64,000 bases of DNA from Falciphora oryzae (GCA_000733355.1 JNVV01000004.1:1487055-1551054); one strand, 5' to 3'; numbered from the stretch's first letter, positions 32,529 to 43,709 are shown. Numbers and translations are program-made. Notes: a model not told the origin generated them from the sequence alone.

Positions 32529-34423
32529 ATGACTACAGGAGAGAAACCCTCGACACAACGGGTCGACGATGTTGCCTCTGCCAACGCGGCAGCTGGCAAC
32601 GCGGCTGGCGATCAGGTGACAAAAGAGCCATCGGTGCTAGACGCCAACGATGGACTCAGGAAAGGGGAACATCTGCCCAGTGCAGAGGAGCAAATAGAGG
32701 CTCTCGGTATCCCCAACTGGAAAGATCTCGAGCGAAAGGTGGTCAAAACACTCGATATGACTTTGCTTCCATGTCTCTGGGTGCTTTACCTTTTCAACTA
32801 CCTCGATCGGGCTTCTATCGCACAAGCTCGGCTCAGCTCCTTGGATGAGGATCTCAACCTCCAGGGGTACCAGTTTGGCACTGCTGTGCCAATTCTCAGT
32901 CTCGGGTACGCTTGAATGCAGAGCACTCTGGTCACACTCATCCCATGTATGCCGTGCCACCCCAAACTAACACCATTTATATCAAAGCTACGTTCTTGGT
33001 CAGGTCCCTTCCAACATGATTATCGGGAAAGTCCGGCCCAGCGTGTACCTCTGCGCCATGGCTATGATCTGGTCCGGCGTGTCGGCTGCCACCTGCGGTG
33101 TGACGAACTACCAAGGTGTCATTGCTGTCAGGTTTTTCCTGGGCGTGGTAGAGGCTCCTCTGTTCCCTGGTGTAAGACCCCACAGTTCCCCCTTCCACTT
33201 GATATTAGAGGTGACGGAGATTTCCTAACGCCAATGCTCTTTCTAGGCTATCTATGTCATGTCCTGTTGGTATACTCGCAAGGAGATGGCCCTACGCTGC
33301 GCCATCCTCTACACCGGGCAGACGCTGGCGTTTTGCGTGGCGGGCTTGATCGCGGCCGCCGTGTTCGGCACGCTCGAGGGCTCGTACGGCCTGGCCGGCT
33401 GGCAGTGGCTATTCATCGTTCTTGCCACTACAGGTGCTGGTCTGGCCTTGATCTGCTTCTGGATCCTGCCCGACTACCCGGACTCGGACGCGGGCAGCGC
33501 GGCGCGGTGGTTCATGACCGAGGACATGCGCAAGGTGGCGGCGGCGCGCATCCTCGCGGACCGCGTGTCGACGTCGGAGGCCAAGGCGGGCGTGTGGCAG
33601 GGCCTGAAAATGACCGTATTCGACTACAAATTTTGGCTCCTCGTGGGAATGAATATCGGGATTTCGGCCGCTTACGGCTTCTCGAACTTTTTTCCTTCCA
33701 TCGTCCGGGGGTTCGGATATTCGCGCGTCATCACGCTCGTACTAACGGCTCCGCCCTACATCTTTGCCGCCATCGGCTCCCTCGTCAATGCTTGGCATTC
33801 GGACAAGACCAAGGAGCGCGGGTTTCACTTTGCTGGGCCCATTGCCTTTGGTTGCATTGGCTACATTATCTGCCTAGCGACCGAGGACAGGAATGCGCGC
33901 TATGCTGCGTCCTTCATCTACGTCGGCGGCATGTACTTTGTAAGTGGCAGTGTTATTCGCGCTGGAGTCCGACCCAACACTGGAGTCCGACCCAACACTG
34001 GAGTCTGACCCAACACTGGAGTCCGACCCAACACTGGAGTCCGACCCAACACTGGAGTCCGACTTAATGCAGCAGTACGCCTTGCTGCGCTCGGGTAAAT
34101 GCTAACCGCGACGCGCACACGTTCAGAGCAACCCTCTCATCAGCACCTGGACGTCCAACACCATGGGCCGTACGCCCGAGAAGCGAGCCATCTCAGTGGC
34201 GCTGGTCAATGTGCTTGGCCAGACAGGCAACCTCATTGCGCCATACTTCTTCGTCGAGTCAGAGGAGCCGGTCTACCGTCTTGCTTTCATCCTGATGATG
34301 GTGATGGCGCTCATCGCCATCACGAGCGCCATGGGTCTGAAGCTGTACCTCCGCCGGTCGAACAAGAAGCTGTACAAACGGGCTGTGCAGAACGAGTCGG
34401 TGTACAACCCTTATTTGACATAA
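32529..34423 (+). CDS. MFS anion:cation symporter of the allantoate permease (Dal5) family
   Basis: Four exons: 32529-32905, 32988-33171, 33247-33939 and 34127-34423, encoding 516 residues. Introns are 82, 75 and 187 bp; the third is long because it contains an 18-bp tandem repeat. Hallmarks of the family: LFNYLDRASIAQARL at TM1, SLGYVLGQVPSNMIIGK across the first exon junction, FFLGVVEAPLFPGAIYVMS in TM4 and CWYTRKEMALRCAILY after it. Twelve membrane segments are expected. Known relatives import allantoate, nicotinate, pantothenate, biotin or dipeptides across the plasma membrane. The substrate here cannot be assigned. The C-terminus ends in a short basic tail. Confidence 0.88.
33961..34068 (+). 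repeat. 18-bp minisatellite in an intron
   Basis: Six units of 18 bp, ACTGGAGTCCGACCCAAC, nearly perfect (units start 33961, 33979, 33997, 34015, 34033, 34051), filling most of intron 3 of the Dal5-like gene. The last unit is degenerate. Confidence 0.95.
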
Positions 34424-35152
34424 GGCGAAGGGGGAGAGGCACTGCGGCCAAATAAAAATCTGCAGTCTCGACAACCCTAATTGGGGCCTCCATTGCCCGA
34501 ACTTATCCTGTAAGTCTCCTTTCCTATTTCCTATATCCTTTCTTATTTCCTATGTCCTTTCCTATCTCTTGTATCCTTTTTTTCCCTCTTACATCCTTTT
34601 CTATTTCTTATATTTTTTTCCTATTTCCTATATCCTTTCCTCTTTCCTGTTATTCGGGCTGCTGACTTTAATTTGGGGAACGTGCGAGGCAGTCACTGGA
34701 ACCAGATGAGGATTTAGCCTCATTGTGTGCACCGCCTGTATTGAGTTACATCGCTAAGGTAGCGAAGGTGGCCCTCCTGCTGTCACTGGCTAGCGGCAGT
34801 GGGCTCTTGTCTGACAGCGACGAGATCGTGTGGCTGAGCCGATGGCAAGTGACGACATGCGTCCAAAGCCAAGACAAGCAATACAACCCCGCATCCACAA
34901 CGACAAAAGTCCATCTTGCTCTCCAATGCATTTCTAGATTGAAGCCCGAAAAAAGGATCGTGAGAGCTCCGCAACGCGAACTTTGGGGGCTCATGTTGTC
35001 GTGCTATAAGGATGGGCTGCCTGCTGTCCACGACGAGAGATTGAAGGTGTTCGTAGGCAGCCTGGCACCGCACACAGTCCCCCGCGACCAAGACTAGCAC
35101 GGCAAGTCCATCAAGACAATTTAGGAGGCGAGACATAACAAACAACCCGACC
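34424..35152. other. Intergenic with a pyrimidine-rich degenerate repeat
   Basis: 729 bp. The 34500-34650 part is almost pure C/T with occasional A and repeats a theme like TCCTATTTCCTATATCCTTT about seven times with variation. A 6-bp inverted repeat TCGCTA...TAGCGA lies at 34751-34765. The rest should be the promoter of the GPI-protein gene. Confidence 0.7.
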
Positions 35153-35857
35153 ATGCACTCTACGACCATCCTGTCCGCCCTCTCCCTCGCGGCGGTGCCC
35201 GTCCTGGGCCAGACCACAACCAACAACGGAGGGCAAACCACCGCGGCCCCGACGACGACGCAGCCGCCGCCCACGTCGGCGCCCAACACGACGCCGTGCG
35301 CGTCGCTGCTCTCGTCCCTGGCGCTGGAGGCGCCCCGCGGGCACCGGGCCATGGAGTCGTGGTTCAGCGAGCAGCAGGCGCTGCGGTCGTCGGCCATCTC
35401 GGCGACCCCGTCGCTGGCCGAGTGCATGCCACGCGGCTTCGTGGTGCCCAGCTCGCTCTACTGGGTCGCGAGCGTCGAGGCGAGCGAGCTCCGGTCGTGG
35501 GAGTCGGCGCGCGCGACCGAGATCGCCAGCGTCACCAGCCGCTGCGAGAGGTACCTGGCCGAGCGGCAGTCGTCCTTGATCGTCTCGCTGAGCTCCGTGC
35601 TCGAGTCGAGGATGTCGTGCCGCTCCAAGGTGCAGTCGAGCATGACGCCGGGCCGGAACACGCTGGCTACCACTACTGCTGCTCCTACTACTACTACTTC
35701 GACCGGGACGAGCCAGACGTCGACGTCGACGGGCGGCGCGGGAGGGGCTCAGTCTGGCACGCCGCCGCCGTCTGCGGCTGGAAGGATTGGGGAGAGGGGG
35801 GTTGTTGGCATTGCGGCGGCGGCGGCTTTGTTTGCCGGCCTGGCGAGCTGGATATAG
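35153..35857 (+). CDS. Secreted GPI-anchored protein, unknown function
   Basis: 234 residues without introns from ATG 35153. A signal peptide covers about residues 1-19 (hydrophobic core, VLGQ end). It is followed by a Thr/Pro-rich linker, a compact Ser-rich domain (about 45-165) with four Cys, and a second Thr/Ser-rich stretch (about 170-205). The C-terminus has a small-residue region followed by a hydrophobic tail ending in ASWI, typical of a GPI-attachment signal. Expected at the plasma membrane or cell wall. I do not recognise the central domain. Several fungal surface proteins have this layout. Next gene downstream is BTN1, same strand, 547 bp away. Confidence 0.8.
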   Translation: MHSTTILSALSLAAVPVLGQTTTNNGGQTTAAPTTTQPPPTSAPNTTPCASLLSSLALEAPRGHRAMESWFSEQQALRSSAISATPSLAECMPRGFVVPSSLYWVASVEASELRSWESARATEIASVTSRCERYLAERQSSLIVSLSSVLESRMSCRSKVQSSMTPGRNTLATTTAAPTTTTSTGTSQTSTSTGGAGGAQSGTPPPSAAGRIGERGVVGIAAAAALFAGLASWI

Positions 35858-36404
35858 TCGGAAGTGAGCCTTGGTGTTTTTATGCATCAAGTGGTGTTGT
35901 GTACAGAGTAAATAGGTGCCATCCCGGGGCACGTGTGTGGAAATGTTCAATTAAATGTCTCGGGCAACAAATAAATTGGCCTCAGCTGCAACTAGCGCTC
36001 TTTAGCGGGCACGTGCCTGTGTCACATTGGCGCGATCAAGGGTCCCACTGACGCTAAAACAAACGCGCCTGGCAAAGCACCAGACGGCTGTGAAACCGTG
36101 ACAGCGACCACAGCTGAGGGCGTCATGCACCACCGGATCCGCTGACGTCGCTCCCCGGGCTTGGGGGTGTGCGCGCCTTGAGACGACACAGCGGCTTGCC
36201 TCATGGGACGACCGGTCTGGAACCCGACGTTACCTCTCACAGACTTCAAGCCGCCCGCCCCCTTGACATTTCTTTTGAATTTTAGCAATTAGCAGAGGCC
36301 GTCATCGTCGACCGCCGCCCACGTAGTCTTGTCCGTCACTAACTCCACCAAGGCCAGGGAGCTGACGGCGGCTCAGCAACGTCAAAATCTTGCCCTCGAA
36401 CGCC
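35858..36404. other. Intergenic, BTN1 promoter side
   Basis: 547 bp. A CRE-like TGACGTCG lies at 36142-36149. No gene recognised. The BTN1 start is taken at 36405. Confidence 0.5.
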
Positions 36405-37982
36405 ATGAACAGGTCGCCCTCGTCATCGGGCCTGCTCCCGATGCCGGGCACCGCGTCAGCCTCGTGGGCCGTGTACCGCTCCAGGCTCGCCTCGGTGTTT
36501 CGGGGCGCTGATACTTCGGTGCTGGTTGCCTTTTGGCTGTTTGGTACTTTTCTCCCCCTTGCCCTCTCTCCATCCATCTCCACCAGCCCGCCCGCACACT
36601 AACACACATACACACACCCTCCTCCCAAACAAACAGGCCTCATCAACAATGTCCTCTACGTCATCATCCTCTCCGCCGCGCAGGACCTGGTCGGCACCAA
36701 CGTTCCGAAAGGCGTCGTCCTCCTCGCCGACGTGCTCCCGTCCTTCCTGACGAAACTGGTAGCCCCCTACTTCATCCACCGCGTCCCCTACGCCGCCCGC
36801 ATCCTCGCCTTCGTCGCCCTCTCCAGCTCGGGCATGCTCCTCGTCGCCCTGACCCCGCCCGACCGCTCCGTCGCCGTCCGCCTCGCCGGCGTCGTCCTCG
36901 CCAGCCTGAGCAGCGGCGGCGGCGAGCTCAGCTTCCTGGGCCTGACCCACTACTACGGCCCCATGAGCTTGGCCGCCTGGGGCAGCGGCACGGGAGGGGC
37001 CGGGCTGATAGGGGCGGGGCTGTACGTCGCGCTGACGGACTGGGCCGGCCTGTCGGTCAGGGCGAGCCTGCTGGCCTCGGCCATGCTGCCCGCCGTCATG
37101 GTGCTGAGCTTCTTTGTCGTCCTGCCGCGCGCGCCGCTCAAGATGTCGTCGTCGTCGTCATCGGCTTCTTCTATGACGAGTAATGACGGCGGTGCTTACG
37201 CGGCAGTGCCCAGCCGCGACCTGGAGGACGACGACGTCGAGCACATGCCGGTCGGCAGCGCATCGGCGGGCCTGCTGGCCCCCGGCCCGTCGGTGGCCGC
37301 GACGGCCTACTCGGTCCGGGACGGCCGCGCCGGCGGCGACGACGAGGACGAGCTGCGGCCCCTGTCGCCCACCCCGACCACCACGTCCGCCACCACAACC
37401 CCAAAAACAAACAAGCCAGCATTCGCGGCGAACCTGCGCCGGGCCCGACGCCTGTTCTTCCCCTACATGCTGCCGCTGCTCCTCGTCTACGTGGCCGAGT
37501 ACACCATCAACCAGGGCGTGTCGCCGACGCTCCTCTTCCCGCTCGCCCGCACGCCCTTCTCCGAGTTCCGCTCCTTCTACCCCTTCTACGGCTTCCTGTA
37601 CCAGCTCGGCGTCTTCATCTCGCGCTCCTCGACGCCCTTTGTGCGCGTCCACAGCCTGTACCTCCCCTCGCTGCTGCAGGTCGCGAACCTCGTGGTCTTG
37701 ACCGCGCACGCCCTGCTCGACTTCATCCCCTCCGTCTACCTCGTGTTCCTGATCGTGTTTTGGGAAGGGCTGTTGGGCGGCGCCGTCTACGTAAACACCT
37801 TTGCCGAGATCATGGAGCGCGTCCCGCCCGCGGACCGCGAGTTCAGCCTCGGCGCCACCTCGGTCAGCGACAGCGGCGGCATCTGCCTCGCCAGCATGCT
37901 CGGCATGGCCATGGAGGTCTGGCTGTGCGACTACCAGGTCCGCAGCGGACGCGACTATTGCAGGCGCATCGAGGCCAGTTGA
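36405..37982 (+). CDS. BTN1: Battenin / CLN3 homologue (Btn1)
   Basis: Two exons, 36405-36543 and 36637-37982, with a 93-bp intron (36544-36636), encoding 494 residues. Splicing joins VAFWLFG to [19 protein letters not shown], the signature of the CLN3 family. Further hallmarks: [32 protein letters not shown] and [15 protein letters not shown]. About ten membrane segments are interrupted by a long acidic, low-complexity cytosolic loop (about residues 190-300). In fungi Btn1 sits in the vacuolar membrane and affects vacuolar pH, basic amino-acid transport and Golgi-endosome traffic. The start at 36405 places MNRSPSSSG before the first conserved block; other ATGs upstream are out of frame. Confidence 0.93.
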
Positions 37983-38617
37983 GTAACTTTAACCAAGGGT
38001 CGATAAAACTACTCTACAATCTTTGACGACATGAATGCCAGCCTCCAATATCCAATGCACATCATCGTCGGGACCCATGTATGCCGTAGTCTGCCTATAT
38101 ATGTACAAGTCCTGTAGCCCTATTATGAACAGTAAAGTATTACTTCTTCCCAAAAGCTTCTGTTTTATTTTTTTGTACATTTTCTCTTTCCAATTCTCAT
38201 TCTTGACTCATCCCGGTTGCAATGCAACGACCGGAAATGGGTGGTGTGAACACGTGAGTGAGCCTTCAAGTGCGCCACCAAGCCACTGATGCGACAGCAA
38301 CGTGGCCCAGGCCGATTTGGGTTGGGGCAGCCCTGTATCGCCTCAGTGGAGGTAGGCAAGCAAGACCTTGAGACGGGGGCCTCGGGCGTTTGATCTCCGA
38401 ATCCGGAACCCAGCGCACACGACCAGAGCCGACTATCTTATGTGCTATTTCCAGATTACTTTTTCTTTGTCGTCCCTCCCTTGATCTCTATTGGCTCCGC
38501 CATCCCAGGAAGGCCGTCTTTTGCGCCATTATGCCGACACGTTTGGGGGAATAGAGTTCAAGGTTTGCTGCAAGGAGGTAGCCCGGTGTGTAATCCTCGA
38601 AGGGCAGAAAGCAAAAA
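37983..38617. other. Intergenic between convergent BTN1 and methyltransferase genes
   Basis: 635 bp between two stop codons, therefore 3' regions only. Nothing recognised. Confidence 0.6.
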
Positions 38618-39610
38618 TCATGCCTTCTTCATGACAGCAATCCACGCTGTGACACGGTACGACGCCCCTTCCTCGGCCAGGCGGGCGACGCGTTCGGCAA
38701 ACGCGGCGTCGAGCCGACCCGTATCGGCCCTGGACCAGCCGCGGGTGTAGCCGTCGCACATGCTCCGCCGAATGGGCGCGTATGCCTCGTGTGTCCAAAG
38801 CGCCCAGGGGAGCACACGCGTGATGCTCCGCAGCTCGACGGGCGCGGCCGCCTTGCCACTCACGGGGAATCCGCCTCGCTCTAGAGCTAACTGCAGCTGC
38901 CGCTCCGTCAGCACAGCCTCTCGGGTGTCGACGCTGCGATGGGGCTGTGGTGGGCTCCTATCGTGGTTGCTGCCGATGTTGCTCTTGGTTTCATTGCTCG
39001 CGGCCATCTGGCGAGCGACCTGCTCGAAAACATCAAGGTAGCCGAGGGCACGCCATGCAGTCAAAACAGCGACACCTCCAGGCTTCAACGTGCGTCGCAT
39101 CTCAGAGACGACGCGCGCTGTATCGGCTTCAGACATGCCGAGGACGACAAAGTTGGAGAAGGAATGGGTGAAGATGGCGTCGTCGAACCCGAACAGCTCT
39201 CGCGAGTCCATAACTTGCGAGCGCACTGTGGCTCCCCGGCGGGCGGCAGCGCTAGCCATGACCGGGGAGATGTCGGTCGCCTCGATGCGGGGTGCTTCTG
39301 GTGGGTGGTTCGTCTGGTGATGTTCTTGCTGCTGGAAGCGGCGCCTCTGCTGCTGCCATGTTTGTTGTAGCGGCGGTTTCTGGTGTTGGTTCTCGGGGCC
39401 GGTCCGGCTTAGGTGCCGAGACAATATCTCGGCGGTAACAATGCCGGGCCCGCAGCCGTTGTCGTGAACCACCGATTTCTCGGTAATGAGCGGCGCGAGC
39501 GAGACAGCTTCTGCAGCAAAAAGACGCATGGCGGGAAATATGGTCTCGTAGGTCTCGGCCATGCGCGTGAATGGGTTCGCCATCTTCAACTGGACTGATT
39601 GGACGACCAT
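38618..39610 (-). CDS. Class I SAM-dependent methyltransferase with a Gln/His-rich insertion
   Basis: Single frame of 330 residues from ATG 39610; a second Met at residue 10 is an equally good start. Motif I is VVHDNGCGPGIVT (about 47-59). Motif II (IEATDISPVM) comes only at 109-118, because a Gln/His/Pro-rich stretch (about 70-107) sits between them. The motif with LKPGGVAVLTAWRALGY follows near 178-194. Fold and motifs match the UbiE/small-molecule methyltransferase group. The acceptor is unknown. A second flexible segment lies near 205-235. There is no neighbouring biosynthetic core gene, so a secondary-metabolite role is not supported by context. Confidence 0.85.
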   Translation of the reverse strand: MVVQSVQLKMANPFTRMAETYETIFPAMRLFAAEAVSLAPLITEKSVVHDNGCGPGIVTAEILSRHLSRTGPENQHQKPPLQQTWQQQRRRFQQQEHHQTNHPPEAPRIEATDISPVMASAAARRGATVRSQVMDSRELFGFDDAIFTHSFSNFVVLGMSEADTARVVSEMRRTLKPGGVAVLTAWRALGYLDVFEQVARQMAASNETKSNIGSNHDRSPPQPHRSVDTREAVLTERQLQLALERGGFPVSGKAAAPVELRSITRVLPWALWTHEAYAPIRRSMCDGYTRGWSRADTGRLDAAFAERVARLAEEGASYRVTAWIAVMKKA

Positions 39611-41510
39611 GACTGTTGACTTGCCCTAGTTGGCTCTGCTACTATTGTCGACATTAACCGTGTGTGTAAGTCCGAGGAGCGGCGGTGTGGGACGTAGCGA
39701 GTGCGCAACCGCCTCGACCAGAGATGCGGTATATGGCGAGCTCAGTGTAGACAGGCAATAACCGAGCCCAGCGGCGTTGGCCGGAATCGCCAACCGCCCA
39801 CGCAGAGAGCCGTCTCCAGTTTCTCGAGACGCCGCCCGCCGTCAACGTCGCCAAGCTGATGGATGTGGTGACGTTGGGAGAAGGTTGTCAGGGTCAAGGA
39901 TTGGTGGCAGGATGAGACGGCGGGCTTTGGAGATGATGGTAGCAGCGGCGGCACCATCTTCTTTGTTCTCTCTCTCCCTTGCGTTTGAAACGCAACCGGG
40001 GCCCCCAAATGGTGAACGCCGTGGAGCCCGCCCAGTCTCCCTGTTGTCCGGGGTGGGTTACACGAAATCTCCCAAGGGGGCCTCTTTCCCTTGCGGTCTT
40101 GGCTGGCAACCTCGGGACGCGGCACTTCGCAGGGCGAGCAAGGGGACAGATAAGACAGGAGCAACAGCAGCGACAGAGACAGCGGTGACAGCGACAGCGG
40201 AGCAGGCGCGATGCAGGGGCTCCAGCAGGTGTGGGACTTGTCGGTCTGTTCCCCGCCCCAAGACGGGCCCGCGATGGACGGATAACAAACAGCAGGGTGG
40301 GAATGGGGAGGCGGCGCGCTTTCTATGACAGCAGTGCCGTTGAGTAGCACATTAGGCGCGGCGTTGATGGTATTAGTGGTGGTGCACACCCGAGCCCAGC
40401 GAGCGTGTACTGTACTCTGGAGATGGCGCGGTAGGTGACCCACGATCCCGGCGGGTTATTGCTCTGTTGTGTCCGGGCGCGCGTGCAAGGTAGCCCAGTA
40501 CCGTGACGCCACCTACCGCAAGACGAGTGGCTGATAGCCTCCTGTGCTTTGTTTGCCTGTTCCGGGGCGCCCTAGCTTGGACTGAGGGTGGTTGCGTGAT
40601 TGTGGTGGGTGCGGTGCATGCAAAAGCACTCGGATGCATGCACTCGCTGGTGGAAGAACACGCATCGAACATCGGTGTGTTGGGTGGAGGCTGGGACTAG
40701 ACGCTGTTTGGGTTTGGGCAATGGCCTGTTGTAGGTAATGACGGTCGGCCAGAACAGGCAAGGCCCCTTTGCTAGGCGCCGCCCGCGGCATCCGACGCCC
40801 ACCGCATGGGGTCAATGAATTGTTTTGCTTTTTAGTCAGTCGCGGGGCAGGCTCCTCCTGCCTGAACTGATGGCTGGAGGCGCCGCAATACGGTCGCGCA
40901 CAGAGCCCCTGTTTTGATTGCGCCGTAGGGAGAGTGCTCCAATTAATGATCCAGAGCGAGCTCCTTTTAGCGTCCTCCCAGCTTCCATCCTAAAATCGCA
41001 CATGTTTTTCCCAAGCCAGCTTAGCACGACAACCACGGCCACCTAGCCTCGTGCAGGACGGAGCGCACGTGGCCAACACATGCCCACCACCGCCATCCCG
41101 TCTTGTCCCACGGCTCCTTTTTTTTGTGTCCCCTCCGTAATGCATGCCTCGACCCAGCGCCCTCCCACGGACCTCCAGCTGTTGTTCTGGCCTCGCACAG
41201 GCCAAACATTGCCTTTAGTTACCCGGCGACCATCCCCCGGACCTAGACGCAACGGTCGCCCCGACACGTGTTCCGGAAATTGGGAATTGGGGAGCACGAC
41301 AGCCCCCGCCAGTGGTGACTGGAGGTTGCCAATGAAATCAATAAGCGACGGACCCTGCATGTATGCATCTCGGTGCAGGTACTCCTTACACATGTTGAAA
41401 TAATTTATGTCACGATTCAAAACAGACAAAATATCAATCCAAAACACAGTCAATTCAATCAGGTTACCTATAGCAGCCCTTACCATCGCAGCGGCTTGAC
41501 GTCGGACTCG
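39611..41510. other. Intergenic
   Basis: 1.9 kb. Contains an ACAGCG/CAGCAG-rich patch near 40155-40205 and several open frames of up to 233 codons without recognisable content. The methyltransferase promoter lies at its left end. Confidence 0.45.
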
Positions 41511-41708
41511 CTAGAAGCTCCCCAAAATCAGTGCAACACAACACAAAACCTCCGCAATAATTCCCAAGAAGTCAAGCACTTTACCGGCTGCAGCCCAGAA
41601 AGTACCGGACCTGGTCTTGCGGGACTTGACCTCGCAGCGCGGGTTGCGGCAGTACTTGTTCTTCTCGCCGTTCTGGCAGTTCCAACATTGGGGGTAGGGG
41701 TAAGCCAT
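41511..41708 (-). CDS. Small Cys-rich, C-terminally membrane-anchored protein, unknown function
   Basis: 65 codons from ATG 41708. Residues 8-25 hold C-x2-C-x8-C-x4-C, a possible zinc-binding knuckle, followed by a basic patch (about 27-33) and a hydrophobic segment (about 45-65) containing two adjacent Cys, so a tail-anchored or palmitoylated protein is possible. A TATAAAA (minus strand, 41869-41875) lies 160 bp upstream with an A/C-rich leader in between, typical of an expressed fungal gene. Divergent from the peroxidase gene. An intron at the start (GTGAGATGG context) cannot be excluded. I do not recognise the family. Confidence 0.55.
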   Translation of the reverse strand: MAYPYPQCWNCQNGEKNKYCRNPRCEVKSRKTRSGTFWAAAGKVLDFLGIIAEVLCCVALILGSF

Positions 41709-42772
41709 CTCACACTTGGGCACGCTGTACCGATTGTGCCCCCTGAGAGATGTTTTTGTTGATTGTTTTCTGTATGTTTTGCTGGTCGTTTTCTGTCGCT
41801 TCGTATCGTTGTTTTGGCTTGACTACATCAACCATCGCACTCTCTCATTTCGGCGGACGCAAGGCAGCTTTTATAGTGAGAACCACTCCCGGTTTCCCTT
41901 TCTTCAAAGACTACATCCCATTGCCGCTATTCTTAGAACCCTTTGATTTGTTGCCACTTTCAAAAGTATCAGTCTCACAAAGGGTCCCCATTGTTCGTGA
42001 AAACATTGAGACTTGAGGCCTCAAAGCACTTTCCCGTGACTTCTTTATCAGCAGTTGACGCCGAGGAACTAAATGCTTTTTATGGTTTGCTGAAACTGGC
42101 TAAGCCTGGAGTGAGTTGACCACTTTTCCCTGCTCCACTTTCTGCTACCAAACGTCACTCTTTGCCCTGCTCGTAGACTGGTTCACGTTGACAATCCTCC
42201 TTACACCCACGCAACTGGTTGCATCACCCATCCGTCTTAGAGAGAAGGAAACGATGCACTTGGCTTCGGAGTAATCAGTCTCACATCAGCCTCATGTCGG
42301 GCGGCACTGGGCGCCCTTTTCGGGCATATGGCGCCTCAGCCCCAAGCCTCTGGGCGTCGGGGCTTGCATTTCTTGCAATCGAATGAGGCAAGCCAATGAC
42401 TAAACTTGGACCCGATAGGTTGAGGGGGATTCAACCGACAAAGCCGCATGCAGCCCATTCGTCTTCCCTCGCGGGATGTGACCATAACCCCAGATCCCGA
42501 CTGCCTATGCCTGGCCTATTAGGGCGGCACTCTTATGCAGCGCTGCTAGCCCCAGATGCAGACATTGTCCCTGTGATATCATTGTGGCGCCGAGTCGGCA
42601 CCAGCTGCAGTCTACGTAGGAGACCATCGGAGTTCTGGCCCTTTATAAGAGCTGAGGCTCCCGTTTTTCTGAAGGCAGCCTTGCCGTTGAATTCTCGACT
42701 CACCTCTAGCCGACGTCACTTGCTTCTCCACAATCTGTTGGACTAATCAGTATCTGATCTAAGGCTCCCGAG
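41709..42772. other. Divergent promoter region
   Basis: 1.06 kb between the small Cys-rich gene (minus) and the peroxidase gene (plus). Minus-strand TATAAAA at 41869-41875 serves the first; TTTATAAG at about 42642-42649, some 125 bp before ATG 42773, fits the second. Confidence 0.6.
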
Positions 42773-43709
42773 ATGATAGCACGTATCACCTCGGCTGCCC
42801 TGCTGCAGCTTTTGCTGTTTCCCTTGGCAACGGGCCAGGAAAGCTCCCTGCCGCCCTGGAAGGCCCCATCCTCGGGCGATCGTATGTGGTTATCCCCTGG
42901 TCTCCCATCACTAGCCCGAATATTATAACTAACAACGCTCCTGCCTCCCAGGCCGCGGCCCCTGCCCCATGATGAACTCCCTCGCCAACCACGGCTTCAT
43001 CCCGCACAGCGGCCTCAACGTCAGCGGCGACGAGCTCCGTGCCGGCTTCGTGGAGGGCACCAACATCGACCCTCCCGTGCTCGACAGCTTCATCCGCGCC
43101 GCCCTGTCCGTCTCGAGCACGGGCGTCCCCGGCACCTTCAACCTCGACGACCTGGCCAGCCCCGTCACCGAGCACGACGGCAGCCTCAGCCGCGCCGACC
43201 GCCACGGCGGCGGCGACGTCCTGGCCTTCAACTCCACCATCTGGAAGCAGACGGCCCGCCACTTCGTCGACCCGGTCATCACGCTCGAGCAGGCCGCCAC
43301 CGCCCGCGCGCACCGCCTGCGCGCGGCCGCTGCTGTGAACCCCGAGTTCCACTTGAGCGATGTCCAGATGGAGCTGTCGTTTACCGAGACCACGATTTAC
43401 CTGCTCTTCATGGGCCGCGGGCCTCAGGGCACGGCGAGGAGGGACTTCGTGAGGGTTCTGTTCGGTGAGTTGGCATTGTCAAGCAATCCATGATGCTTTT
43501 CCGTGTCTTTCCCAGGCTCATGAACTGACTTATTGGATCCTGCTTCATCAGAGCAAGAGCGCCTTCCCTATCGTGAAGGGTGGACCAGGCCTGACGATCT
43601 TGTTACTGGGCAACAGATTCAGGGTCTCATCGCTAGACTCAAGGCTGCGACTCCGGGGCCTTGTCCATTCAAGGAGCCTGCGAAGCCGCGTCGAGGCGAC
43701 CTCCGGTAG
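42773..43709 (+). CDS. Secreted heme-thiolate peroxidase (chloroperoxidase/peroxygenase family)
   Basis: Three exons: 42773-42881, 42952-43464, 43552-43709 (introns 70 and 87 bp), encoding 259 residues. A signal peptide covers about 1-21. The second exon supplies PCPMMNSLANHGFIPHSG, with the heme-ligating Cys at about 41, then the EHD triad (about E110-H111-D112) followed by SLSR, and an acid-base Glu candidate in SFTETTIYLLFMG (about E182). PCP with EHD, rather than EGD, is the pattern of chloroperoxidase and short peroxygenases. Such enzymes use peroxide to halogenate or insert oxygen into organic substrates, outside the cell. The short length and lack of a C-terminal extension fit the short group. 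Which activity dominates is not predictable. Confidence 0.9.

Noticed and set aside
39742..40443. 233-codon minus-strand frame beside the methyltransferase
   Set aside because: It depends on a CTGTCGCTG-type repeat stretch and has no conserved feature.
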